Positions 45,299 through 54,800 of a stretch of DNA of 64,000 nucleotides are shown piece by piece. Under the pieces are notes generated by a model. That model was not told the origin of the DNA. It ran no database searches and worked only from the letters and a program-made list of their open reading frames with translations. Every line of letters starts with the position of its first letter. Positions within the stretch are counted from its first letter, which is position 1. This stretch comes from Sphingobacterium sp. UBA2700 (lineage in GTDB: Bacteria > Bacteroidota > Bacteroidia > Sphingobacteriales > Sphingobacteriaceae): contig DELI01000030.1 in NCBI GenBank assembly GCA_002354335.1, positions 1 through 64,000 of the forward strand, read 5' to 3'. Made by a program: the position numbers and the translations under genes.

Positions 45299-47404
45299 AT
45301 GCAGAGTTTTCGTACGGAATTAGAGAATCCAGTCGTTGAGCAAGAGATAATCGAGCTGGAGAGAAAGATCAGGAGTTTTCGGAAAGGGGAGATCCCAGAT
45401 GAGAAGTTCCGTTCCTTAAGATTGGCTAGGGGAGTGTATGGTCAACGTCAGCCGGGTGTGCAGATGGTGCGTATCAAGCTGCCGTTTGGCAAGGTTACAT
45501 TCAAGCAATTGTTGAAGATTGCTGATATCTCTGATGAGTATGGGAGCAAGAATCTGCACTTAACGACCCGCCAGGATATACAGATACACTTCGTTAGTTT
45601 GGACAAAACTCCAGAATTATGGGCAAAGCTAGCGGAAGATGATATTACGCTACGTGAGGCGTGCGGAAACACAGTCCGTAATGTGACTGCTTCAGCAACT
45701 GCTGGCATTGATCCTGAAGAACTGTTTGATGTGTCTCCGTATGCACAAAAAACGTTCGAATATTTCTTAAGAAACCCCGTTTGTGCGGAGATGGGACGTA
45801 AAATCAAGATGTCGTTTTCATCGTCTGATAAGGATTCAGCATTTTCTTATATACATGATTTCGGCTTTATTCCGAAAGTGAAGGTTGTAGATGGCGAGGA
45901 GCAACGCGGATTTAAAGTGATGCTCGGTGGGGGCTTAGGAGCTCAACCGATTCTTGCCTATGAAATCTTCGATTTCTTGGCCGAGGATGATTTCATCCCT
46001 TATATCGAAGCTACCTTGCGTGTATTCGACCGACATGGAGAACGCAATAACCGTAATAAGGCTCGTTTTAAATACCTGATACAAAAGCTAGGTTTAGAGA
46101 GCGTATTAGCACTTATTGAAGAAGAAAAGACAGCGATTAAAAACAAAAAGGTAAAGGTTGATCGAAATCTGATTCAGCAACCTGCAGCCCCGACCGGAGC
46201 AGTCGTCGAAGAACAGGCGATCGATCAGATTGGTTTTGAAATTTGGAAACAGACTAATGTTTTCGAGCAGAAGCAAAAAGGATATTATGGCGTTTATGCG
46301 AATATTCAAACTGGTGATATTTCAACAGAAAAGGCGCGTGTGTTAGTTGCTGGACTGCGTGAGCATATCGCGGATGATATCCGTATTACTCAGGATCAGA
46401 ACCTACTTTTCAAATATGTTCGTAAAGAATCCCTGGCACATATTTATAATGTTTTGGCAGGCTTAGGCTTTGCTAAACCAGGGCATAACAGCACAGCAGA
46501 TATAACAACCTGTCCAGGCACCGACACGTGTAACCTAGGGATTTCCAACTCAACGGAGATGGCTCGAGTTTTAGAAAACTATATACATGAGTTTCATACC
46601 GACTTTGTTTTTGAGCAGCAATTAAAGATCAAGATCTCCGGTTGCATGAATTCTTGCGGACAACATGGCCTTGCTCATATTGGCTTCCATGGCAGCTCGG
46701 TGAAGGCTGGCGGCGCCGTTATTCCTGCTGCACAAGTGATGTTAGCTGGAGGTACAATTGGAGATGGCAAAGGTCGTGTTGCAGAGCGTGTTATCAAAGT
46801 TCCAACGAAGCGTGTATTGCAAGTTGTGGATATCTTGCTCACGGACTTTAAAGCGAATAAATCCGCAGATCAGAATTTCCATGACTATTATGACCAGCAA
46901 ACGAAAGACTATTTCTACCGATTGCTAAAACCGCTTGCCGACTTAACAACCTTGACCCCTGATGAACACATCGATTGGGGACATGAAGAAACTTTTGCTA
47001 CAGCAATTGGCGTTGGTGAATGTGCCGGAGTTGTCATTGACTTGGTTGCTACCTTGTTATTGGAAGCGGAAGAGAAATTGGATCTCTCTAGACTCGCTTT
47101 AGAGAACGGGCATTATGCAGATGCGATTTACCATGCTTACAGTTCATTTGTATGGACGGCAAAAGCTTTATTGTTAGACAAAGGTGTTAATGCATCAACA
47201 CAATCAGCAGTTATTCAGGAGTTTGATACGCACTATGTGAACGAAGGCTTATTTAGTTTCCCAACAAGTTTCAGCGAGCGTGTTTTACAAATTAATAAGT
47301 ATGAGCCCTCTAAGGAATTTGCGGAAACATATCTGTTGCAGGCCACCGCTTTCGGATTAGAAGGAGCGGAACGTAGGGAAGAATTAAAGGCGGTTAGTCA
47401 ATAA
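45299..47404 (+). CDS. Ferredoxin-type sulfite reductase with C-terminal HEPN domain
   Basis: A 701-residue siroheme enzyme that reduces sulfite to sulfide (six electrons). Two ferredoxin-like half domains and two siroheme domains cover about 45-570. Cluster ligands are C405-x5-C411 (TTCPGTDTC) and C449-x3-C453 (GCMNSCG). The stretch HLTTRQDIQIH near 90 is the arginine-rich siroheme-binding part. Residues about 575-700 form an added helical domain with GHYADAIYHAYSSFVWTAKALLLDKG, a HEPN-type pattern, lacking the R-x4-6-H nuclease motif. Downstream genes make siroheme and sulfite, so sulfite and not nitrite is the likely substrate. It is the first gene of the operon. Confidence 0.92.
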   Translation: MQSFRTELENPVVEQEIIELERKIRSFRKGEIPDEKFRSLRLARGVYGQRQPGVQMVRIKLPFGKVTFKQLLKIADISDEYGSKNLHLTTRQDIQIHFVSLDKTPELWAKLAEDDITLREACGNTVRNVTASATAGIDPEELFDVSPYAQKTFEYFLRNPVCAEMGRKIKMSFSSSDKDSAFSYIHDFGFIPKVKVVDGEEQRGFKVMLGGGLGAQPILAYEIFDFLAEDDFIPYIEATLRVFDRHGERNNRNKARFKYLIQKLGLESVLALIEEEKTAIKNKKVKVDRNLIQQPAAPTGAVVEEQAIDQIGFEIWKQTNVFEQKQKGYYGVYANIQTGDISTEKARVLVAGLREHIADDIRITQDQNLLFKYVRKESLAHIYNVLAGLGFAKPGHNSTADITTCPGTDTCNLGISNSTEMARVLENYIHEFHTDFVFEQQLKIKISGCMNSCGQHGLAHIGFHGSSVKAGGAVIPAAQVMLAGGTIGDGKGRVAERVIKVPTKRVLQVVDILLTDFKANKSADQNFHDYYDQQTKDYFYRLLKPLADLTTLTPDEHIDWGHEETFATAIGVGECAGVVIDLVATLLLEAEEKLDLSRLALENGHYADAIYHAYSSFVWTAKALLLDKGVNASTQSAVIQEFDTHYVNEGLFSFPTSFSERVLQINKYEPSKEFAETYLLQATAFGLEGAERREELKAVSQ

Positions 47405-47418
47405 AAAAGGAGGGAAGA

Positions 47419-48189
47419 ATGAAAGAAATTAAACCGAAAGTAACTTTAGTAGGTGCAGGCCCCGGAGATCCAGACCTCATCACATTAAAAGGAATACGTG
47501 CAATCGCCTCTGCCGATGTTATTTTATATGACGCATTGGTCAACGAATGCTTGCTGGAATATGCCGGCGAGGATTGCACAAAAATATATGTTGGAAAGCG
47601 CGCCGAGCGCTTATCGACCTCACAGGACCATATTAATCAGTTGTTAGTTGATTATGCACTGACTCATGGCCATGTCGTTCGGCTAAAAGGAGGTGATCCT
47701 TTTGTCTTCGGGCGTGGCGGTGAAGAACTGGACTTTGTTCGCCAATACGATATCGAAACGGCAGTGGTACCCGGTATTTCGTCGTCGGTTGGATTAACAG
47801 GTCTTCAGCAAATCCCATTGACTTATCGAGGAATATCGGAGTCCTTTTGGGTAATTACAGGCTCTACAAGCGATGGCCGTCTATCTAGCGATTTGTATTC
47901 TGCCGTACAGACTAACGCGACGGTTGTTGTATTAATGGGTTTTTCGAAGCTACGCGAGATCGTAGCGCTGTATCAGTCTGAAGGTAAAGGGGATTTGCCA
48001 ATCGCATTGATTCAGAACGGATCGCTACCTAATGAGCGGGTTGTATTAGGTCGAATCGACAGTATTATCCAAGATGCGGAACGCAGTTTGGTTGGTGTTC
48101 CGGCGATTATCGTGTTGGGCGAAGTGGTTGCCAAACATCAGGAGTTTGAGGTAATGAAACAAGAGTTAGCAGGCATTCAAAACGCATAA
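47419..48189 (+). CDS. cobA: Uroporphyrinogen-III C-methyltransferase
   Basis: A 256-residue SAM-dependent methyltransferase that turns uroporphyrinogen III into precorrin-2, here for siroheme. The fold is shown by VTLVGAGPGDPDLITLKGIRAIASADVILYDALV near 9-42, VVRLKGGDPFVFGRGGEE near 88-105, VPGISSSVGL near 115-125 and VVVLMGFSKL near 165-175. It has an unusually strong ribosome binding site (AAGGAGGG). It lies 14 bases after the sulfite reductase gene, which needs siroheme. Confidence 0.96.
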   Translation: MKEIKPKVTLVGAGPGDPDLITLKGIRAIASADVILYDALVNECLLEYAGEDCTKIYVGKRAERLSTSQDHINQLLVDYALTHGHVVRLKGGDPFVFGRGGEELDFVRQYDIETAVVPGISSSVGLTGLQQIPLTYRGISESFWVITGSTSDGRLSSDLYSAVQTNATVVVLMGFSKLREIVALYQSEGKGDLPIALIQNGSLPNERVVLGRIDSIIQDAERSLVGVPAIIVLGEVVAKHQEFEVMKQELAGIQNA

Positions 48190-48193
48190 TCCG

Positions 48194-48775
48194 ATGAATA
48201 CTTTATTTCCCATATACGTTAAGTTGGATCAAATCAATACGTTGTTGATTGGAGGCGGACCTGTTGGCTTGGAAAAGCTGCAAGCCCTGCTTAGCAATTC
48301 TCCGAACGCGAAAGTAAAGATTGTTGCACGTGATGTGATTGATGAGATTGTTGTACTGGTGAATTCAAATAACTTATTGTCACTGGAAATACGCGATTTT
48401 GAAGAGCAAGATTTAGTAGGCATTGATTTACTGATTATGGCAACGAACAATCCTGTTTTTAATGAGGAGGTCAAACAGCTCGCTAAGACAAGAAATTTAT
48501 TGGTAAACGTGGCTGACAAGCCTGATTTATGTGACTTCTATCTGGGTTCAGTCGTACAGAAAGGAAACTTGAAGATTGGCATTTCGACCAACGGCAAGTC
48601 ACCGACAATAGCGAAGCGTTTAAAAGAGTTTCTAAATGATCTTTTACCGGAGGAAATAGATGAGACATTGAATCTCATGGCTTCTTATAGACATAGCCTT
48701 AAGGGCGATTTTCAACGTAAAGTCACTGTATTAAACGCGCATACGGAAGCATTGTTAAGAAGAGCAGGATCATGA
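48194..48775 (+). CDS. Precorrin-2 dehydrogenase (SirC/Met8-like)
   Basis: A 193-residue enzyme that oxidises precorrin-2 to sirohydrochlorin with NAD+, and may also insert iron. The nucleotide-binding loop is LLIGGGPVGLEKLQALL near 17-33. D108 in NVADKPDLCDF corresponds to the catalytic aspartate of the CysG/Met8 family, and ISTNGKSPTIAKRLKEFL near 135-152 is the helical C-terminal part. No separate ferrochelatase gene (sirB/cbiX) is in the operon, so this protein may do both steps, as Met8 does. It starts four bases after cobA and overlaps the next gene by four bases (ATGA). Confidence 0.88.
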   Translation: MNTLFPIYVKLDQINTLLIGGGPVGLEKLQALLSNSPNAKVKIVARDVIDEIVVLVNSNNLLSLEIRDFEEQDLVGIDLLIMATNNPVFNEEVKQLAKTRNLLVNVADKPDLCDFYLGSVVQKGNLKIGISTNGKSPTIAKRLKEFLNDLLPEEIDETLNLMASYRHSLKGDFQRKVTVLNAHTEALLRRAGS

Positions 48776-49470
48776 TAGAACAATTAAAGAACGAATTAAG
48801 GGGATTGGATGCTCGGGATATCCTGAGCTATGTTAATGCGCGCTTTGGAGAGGAAGCGATCTTTTCGACGTCCTTTGGTATAGAAGATCAAGTTATTACA
48901 CATTTGTTGTCGGACATAAATGCTAGAACTCGTGTTTTTACCCTCGACACAGGTCGTTTATTTCCCGAAACCTATTATGTCTGGAATAGAACGTTGGATA
49001 TCTACAAGCTTCCCATCAAGGCTTACTATCCGAAGACCGATGCTGTAGAAGATTTGATCAGCACGAAAGGGCCTTCTAGCTTTTATGAATCGACGGAGAA
49101 TCGTAAAGAATGTTGCTTTATCCGGAAGATTGAGCCGCTTAAGCGAGCGATCAAGGGCTATAAGATTTGGATTACAGGCATTCGGGCCGAGCAGTCGGAA
49201 AACCGGGATCACATGGAATTTATCGAATGGGATGAGGGTAATCAGATCATCAAGATTCATCCATTGTTCAACTGGACCTTAGCTATGGTCGAGACCTTTT
49301 TAAAAGTCAATTTCGTTCCTTATAACCCTTTGCATGATAAAGGCTTCCCAAGTATTGGTTGTCAGCCTTGCACCAGGGCGATTGCAGCAGGAGAGGACTT
49401 CCGCGCTGGACGCTGGTGGTGGGAAGATAAAAGCAAGAAAGAGTGTGGATTACATGTTACAAGTAAATAA
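48772..49470 (+). CDS. cysH: Adenylyl-sulfate reductase (assimilatory, 4Fe-4S type)
   Basis: A 232-residue thiol-dependent reductase that makes sulfite from activated sulfate. The cluster cysteines C114-C115 (RKECCFIRK) and C197-x2-C200 (GCQPC) are present, which marks APS-using and not PAPS-using enzymes. The redox cysteine is C225 in KECGLH near the C-terminus. The P-loop-like SFGIEDQV is near 35-42 and ITGIRAEQS near 134-142. The lack of an APS kinase gene (cysC) in the operon agrees with direct use of APS. Confidence 0.95.
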   Translation: MIEQLKNELRGLDARDILSYVNARFGEEAIFSTSFGIEDQVITHLLSDINARTRVFTLDTGRLFPETYYVWNRTLDIYKLPIKAYYPKTDAVEDLISTKGPSSFYESTENRKECCFIRKIEPLKRAIKGYKIWITGIRAEQSENRDHMEFIEWDEGNQIIKIHPLFNWTLAMVETFLKVNFVPYNPLHDKGFPSIGCQPCTRAIAAGEDFRAGRWWWEDKSKKECGLHVTSK

Positions 49471-49481
49471 TAGATTAACGT

Positions 49482-50372
49482 ATGGATTACCTAGATCATT
49501 TAGAGGCGGAAGCCATTTATATATTGCGTGAGGTTGCCGGGCAGTTTGAAAAGCCGGCTTTGTTGTTCTCAGGTGGGAAAGACTCGATAACGCTAGTCCA
49601 CCTGGCTAAGAAAGCATTTAGACCGGGGAAATTTCCTTTTCCACTAGTACATATTGATACGGGGCATAATTTTCCAGAAACCATCGAGTTTAGAGATTGG
49701 TTGGTGGAACAAATCGGAGAAAAACTAATCGTAGGACATGTTCAGGATAGTATTGATGCTGGAAAGGTTGTTGAGCAACGTGGTAAGAACGCGAGCCGTA
49801 ATGCATTGCAGACCGTCACATTATTAGATACGATTGAACAATATGGTTTTGATGCTTGTATTGGAGGAGCGCGTCGCGACGAAGAAAAAGCAAGAGCAAA
49901 GGAGCGTATTTTTTCGGTGCGGGATGAGTTCGGACAATGGAACCCAAAAAGACAGCGCCCTGAGCTTTGGAACATTTTTAACGGCAAGATTCAACGCGGT
50001 GAGAATGTCCGGGTATTCCCAATTTCCAATTGGACTGAACTAGACGTTTGGAATTACATCAAACGCGAACAGATTGCCTTGCCATCGATTTACTTTAGCC
50101 ATGAGCGTGATGTAGTTTTCCGAAATGGACAATGGATGGCCGCGGACCCTGTTCTGCAGATTGATGACCAAGATATCGTCGAGCATAAATCAGTGAGATT
50201 TAGAACAGTAGGAGATATGACTTGTACTGCTGCAGTAGATTCTATCGCAGTGGAACTAGACGATATTATTGCGGAGATTAAGGCTTCAACGGTCAGCGAG
50301 CGCGGCGCTCGTATGGATGATAAGGTATCGGAAGCGGCAATGGAGGAACGCAAGAAACAAGGCTATTTTTAA
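49482..50372 (+). CDS. cysD: Sulfate adenylyltransferase subunit 2
   Basis: A 296-residue PP-loop ATPase subunit that forms APS from ATP and sulfate together with CysN. The PP-loop is LLFSGGKDSITLVHLAKKAF near 27-46. Other matches are HIDTGHNFPETIEFRDWL near 61-78, GGARRDEEKARAKERIFSVRD near 128-148 and RFRTVGDMTCTAAVDSIA near 235-255. It lies 11 bases after cysH and 22 bases before the likely cysN start. Confidence 0.96.
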   Translation: MDYLDHLEAEAIYILREVAGQFEKPALLFSGGKDSITLVHLAKKAFRPGKFPFPLVHIDTGHNFPETIEFRDWLVEQIGEKLIVGHVQDSIDAGKVVEQRGKNASRNALQTVTLLDTIEQYGFDACIGGARRDEEKARAKERIFSVRDEFGQWNPKRQRPELWNIFNGKIQRGENVRVFPISNWTELDVWNYIKREQIALPSIYFSHERDVVFRNGQWMAADPVLQIDDQDIVEHKSVRFRTVGDMTCTAAVDSIAVELDDIIAEIKASTVSERGARMDDKVSEAAMEERKKQGYF

Positions 50373-50394
50373 TCAATTAATCGGGAAACAACAG

Positions 50395-51636
50395 ATGAAC
50401 ATTATAAAATTTATTACCGCAGGCTCTGTAGACGACGGAAAAAGCACGCTAATCGGCCGGCTATTATATGATACCAATTCAATTTTAGACGATCAGTTGG
50501 AGGCAATACAGAAAGCAAATCGCAAAAACGACGACGGAACGGTCGATTTGGCAATCCTAACAGATGGCCTAAAAGCAGAACGCGAACAAGGTATCACGAT
50601 CGATGTCGCCTATAAATACTTCCAAACAGAGAAGCGTAAGTTCATTATCGCCGATGCTCCTGGACATATACAGTATACACGAAATATGGTTACCGGCGCT
50701 AGTAATTCGGATCTTATAATCATTCTTATTGACGCTAGAAAAGGAGTAATCGAGCAAACAAAAAGACATTCCTTCTTAGCGAAGCTACTGGGCTTAAAGA
50801 AAGTTCTCGTTTGTGTGAATAAGATGGACATGATGGATTATGAGCTGGCAGTCTACGAAAATATCAAGAATGATTATTTACAGCTCTCATCCAAGCTAAA
50901 ATTAGACGATGTCGACTTTATCCCGGTATCCGCGTTGAAAGGTGATAATATCGTAAATCGTTCGACTAGAATGGACTGGTATACAGGACCTTCATTACTT
51001 GAATATCTAGAAGAAGTTAATATAGAAACTCAAGAAAATAAAGGTTGGAGATTCCCAGTACAGTGGGTTGTTCGTCCACAAAGTGCTGATTTACATGATT
51101 ATAGGGGGTATGCTGGCAGAGTGTTAGGAGAGGGGCTGAAAACAGGAGAGGAGGTGATTATTCTGCCCAGCGGTAGTCGCTCGAGGGTCGCTGCAATCGA
51201 GTTTAACGAGGAGAAGCTTGATGAAGCGCAAAACGGTGCTTCGGTAATCATTCATCTAACTGATGACGTTGATATTTCCCGTGGTGATATGATTGTCAGT
51301 GCGTCTAATCCATCTTTAACAGAGAGAAACGTAGAAGCAAATATCTCATGGTTTGAAAACAAAGAACTGGATACCAATCAAGTATATTTGCTACAAACCC
51401 ACGCAAAAGTTACTAAAATTAAAATTCCTGAAATTTTATTTAAATACGACGTACATACGCAAGAGCAGATTTATAATGAGTCAATTCGTTTAAACGATAT
51501 CGGACGGGTGCAGATTCGTTCTGCCGAGGATATTGTATTTGATAGACAAGAAGATTTTCCGGAGAATGCTCGAGCAATTATAATTGATCCAAGAACTAAT
51601 ATCACTGTTGCTGCAGCAATAATACAATCTGCATAA
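50395..51636 (+). CDS. cysN: Sulfate adenylyltransferase subunit 1 (GTPase)
   Basis: A 413-residue EF-Tu-like GTPase that drives CysD. G1 is AGSVDDGKSTLIGRLLYD near 8-25, G3 DAPGH near 86-90, G4 NKMD near 141-144. There is no C-terminal APS kinase domain, unlike the NodQ/CysNC fusions. I chose the ATG at 50395 because it begins MNIIKFITAGSVDDGK; the frame extends upstream inside cysD, which is not coding for this protein. It is the last gene of the sulfate operon. Confidence 0.96.
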   Translation: MNIIKFITAGSVDDGKSTLIGRLLYDTNSILDDQLEAIQKANRKNDDGTVDLAILTDGLKAEREQGITIDVAYKYFQTEKRKFIIADAPGHIQYTRNMVTGASNSDLIIILIDARKGVIEQTKRHSFLAKLLGLKKVLVCVNKMDMMDYELAVYENIKNDYLQLSSKLKLDDVDFIPVSALKGDNIVNRSTRMDWYTGPSLLEYLEEVNIETQENKGWRFPVQWVVRPQSADLHDYRGYAGRVLGEGLKTGEEVIILPSGSRSRVAAIEFNEEKLDEAQNGASVIIHLTDDVDISRGDMIVSASNPSLTERNVEANISWFENKELDTNQVYLLQTHAKVTKIKIPEILFKYDVHTQEQIYNESIRLNDIGRVQIRSAEDIVFDRQEDFPENARAIIIDPRTNITVAAAIIQSA

Positions 51637-51873
51637 ATATAGCAGGGGGCTTTACTGAAAGGTTCCTTGTACAGCATTATTTAACATAATATAAATTATG
51701 ATACAATAATAATTAAAAAAACTAAACAGGCTATTTAGCGATATGCAGGTTTATATTGTCGTTTTACACTATAAACTTACGTGTTCTTAAGCAGATTAAA
51801 TTAGAATACAGTTTAACAAATTATGAAATCTAGGCAGCACACTTAAAATATACTGCCCAGATGTTCTTAATCA

Positions 51874-54800
51874 TTAATTCCCACGAATAGCTTTGATTAT
51901 TCCTTCTAGGTTTTCATTGAATTCTAACAGCTGTGCAAACATCATGTCATCTTTCGCCAAGCCGTTATGTTTGTTATTCTTTCTGAAAATGGTCTTAATT
52001 TCCTCCCAACGTGCTTTCTCTTGATCAGACATTAATCCTGCGAGCTCTTTAAGCTTCAGCATATTGCTTTCCGTATCGGCGGTTAAAGTTTGAGACTCAT
52101 TCTCATAATGCACTAAGATCAGCTGCTGGATTTCCATGTCGTTCATCATCGGTACAACTTGCGCAACAAGCTTGTTCATGTTTCGATATGATCCTTGAAG
52201 TTTAAATGCAGGCTCTGTACGATAATTATCCTGTACTGCAGCACTTTGAATGTAATTTTCATTCACCTTGACGACGATATTTCTGATCTTTAAGACATGC
52301 TTCAATACCGCAATACAGTCGTCGATTTCTTGCTTTTGATAATTCCCTTCAAGCGTTGGTAGTTGATCGGTTCCGGTTGTTACATAGTCAATCAGCGCAT
52401 AGAAGTCATTAAATGATTTGCTCGCAATCTTCTCCAAATGTACATTTTCTATAGCCGCATTCTCGATCAAGCTCAGGTTGAAAAGATGTTCAGTATCTCC
52501 TATCACATCCCCTAGATTATAGACATCAGCTCGATTGGTTAACATGTCCGGGATCTTAAATTTAGAACCGCTTTCCGTATATGGATTTCCCGCCATAATT
52601 ACACAGAAACGCTTTCCTCTAAGATCATATGTTTTACTTTCGCCGTCAAATATACCGTCTATTTTCCGCTGACCATCTGCCAAAGAAATAAACTTTTGCA
52701 AGAATTCAGCATTCAAATGCTGTATATCGTCCAGATAAAGCATCACATTATCTGACATCTCAAACGCCAGGTTGATTTTCTTTAATTCTTCGCGTTCTCC
52801 AGAGGTCTTTGCTTCTGATGGATCAATCGATGTAATCGAATGACCAATGGTTGGACCGTTGATTTTGACAAAGTGGAATCCAATGGTTTTTGCTAAGTAT
52901 TCCATCAAGGTCGTCTTCCCATATCCTGGAGGTGAAATCAACAACAACATCCCCATTCGTGCCGTCCTCTTGTTATCTCCGGCCTCCCCTATCTGTTTTG
53001 CTAAATTATTGCCAATCAACGGAAAATAAACCTCATTAATCAACTTATTTCTAACAAAAGAAGTCAATACTTTAGGTTCTAATTCATTGATTTTTAACTC
53101 TTTTGCGTAGTTTTTGTTAAGTTCTTCTTTTAGTCTACTAAAGGCTTGAAAACGAGGAATTTTATTCTCCGTAAAATCTGATAACTTCGCAATAAAAGAA
53201 TGATATTGTATATCCATGTGCCCCGCAGAAATACTGGGGTGGTTACCTTTTAAGTCGTCAACTACGAGTCGATCATTTGCGAAAATCAACTCATACTCAT
53301 CCTTCGGAAAAAGTAATGCTGCCGCTGTTTCTTCGATATGTCTGGCATAATCTTCTGCTTTATCCTCTTGCTCTATGAAGCCATATAACCAATTCGTTAT
53401 CAACAAATAACGATCTTCATTTTTAAAACGTTCCTGATTGATATCCTGTTCATACTCTTTCAAAACTTTCTTATGCTCAAGTAATCTTAAGAACTCCTGA
53501 CGAAAATGATCGGCAGTTTCACTCAGCGTAAATCGCTTATACTTCGCAAAGGTTTGGAAAATATAGTCGGCAATATTTTTTGCTGATATTCCTTCAAGAT
53601 GCAATGACGAAGGCCATTGAAGAAAGGTTTTGCTTATTTGCTTCGTAACTTCCTCGCTCCTTTTGGAATTCGGGAATGTACGCATGACAGCAGCCGTTGC
53701 CTGGATTAAAGCTGCTAACTTATCCCGCGTGTCGTCATCCAATTCATGCCAAAACAACTGCGCAATCGCCCTCGTCTGGGAATCAAATCGTAACAAATCA
53801 AGCTTGTTGTCAATCGCTGCAAGCGCATTATAAATCGCTAATGCGTCAACGTTGTGAACTCCCTTAATATAATTTTCGGTGTAATTCTGCTCTACGCGCT
53901 GATTAATGAACTGTTCTGCATGGAAATTCGACTGTCCACGAGAGGCTAGTAAGGTTTGATACGCCAAATATTCGGCGCGATAAACCTCATTATTTTCAGA
54001 TACCAGTTCTTGTTCCCATATGTCCTGATATGCTAATATCTCCGAATTCTTAACTTTCTGAAAGAAACTTGTACCCGTCAGATGATAGTATAACTCATTA
54101 TTTCGTCGAATAAGTGTAAGACTCAATGGCTGTTTATTGACCGAGAATTTATGTTTACCTAGCGCGATAATATTGTCGCCATCAACATAAAGTTCCGATT
54201 TATCTCGCAGGATTCTTAACGCGTCCTCTTGCGATTTCTTCAAGAGATTCTCCAGATTCTCTGCTTTAGAAACGTCTGAAAGATCCTTCAGTTCGGCTAC
54301 GAGCTGCCGAATCTTGTCGATCATTAAATCAGAAGCATAAAAGCTTTGTATATCCTCTCGCGAGTTAAATGTCTTGGATTTATTCTCGATATTCTTTAAG
54401 ACCCGAAGTCCGATCTGTTCTAACGAGGAACTGCGTTTATTAACCTGCTCAACTAGCTGCTCACGACGAGAATTGAAAGCCTTGATTACCTCGTCACGCT
54501 TATCAGCGATCTTCAGCACAAACTCATCGAACTCAGAAAACTTACTTTCCAGCTCTTCGAGTTGTACGATTATTTTCGTGTAATACTCATCAACTTTAAG
54601 CTCAGTTGTCGATAGTTCCAAATAATTAGCAACAGACTGTTCCAGAAGAGTCAACTGCGCAGAGAACTCTGCAACCGCCTCCGTGCTTTTCAGTGAGGAT
54701 ATTTTACGAGTCAATTGTGCTCTGATCTCATTCAACGAAGCAAATATCAACGATATTTTCTCAACGATTTTCGTCGTCTGAGTCGCATCACTAATTTTTA

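Noticed and set aside
51637..51873. Possible RNA gene or terminator between cysN and the giant ATPase
   Set aside because: The gap is A/T-rich with only weak partial inverted repeats; nothing could be supported.
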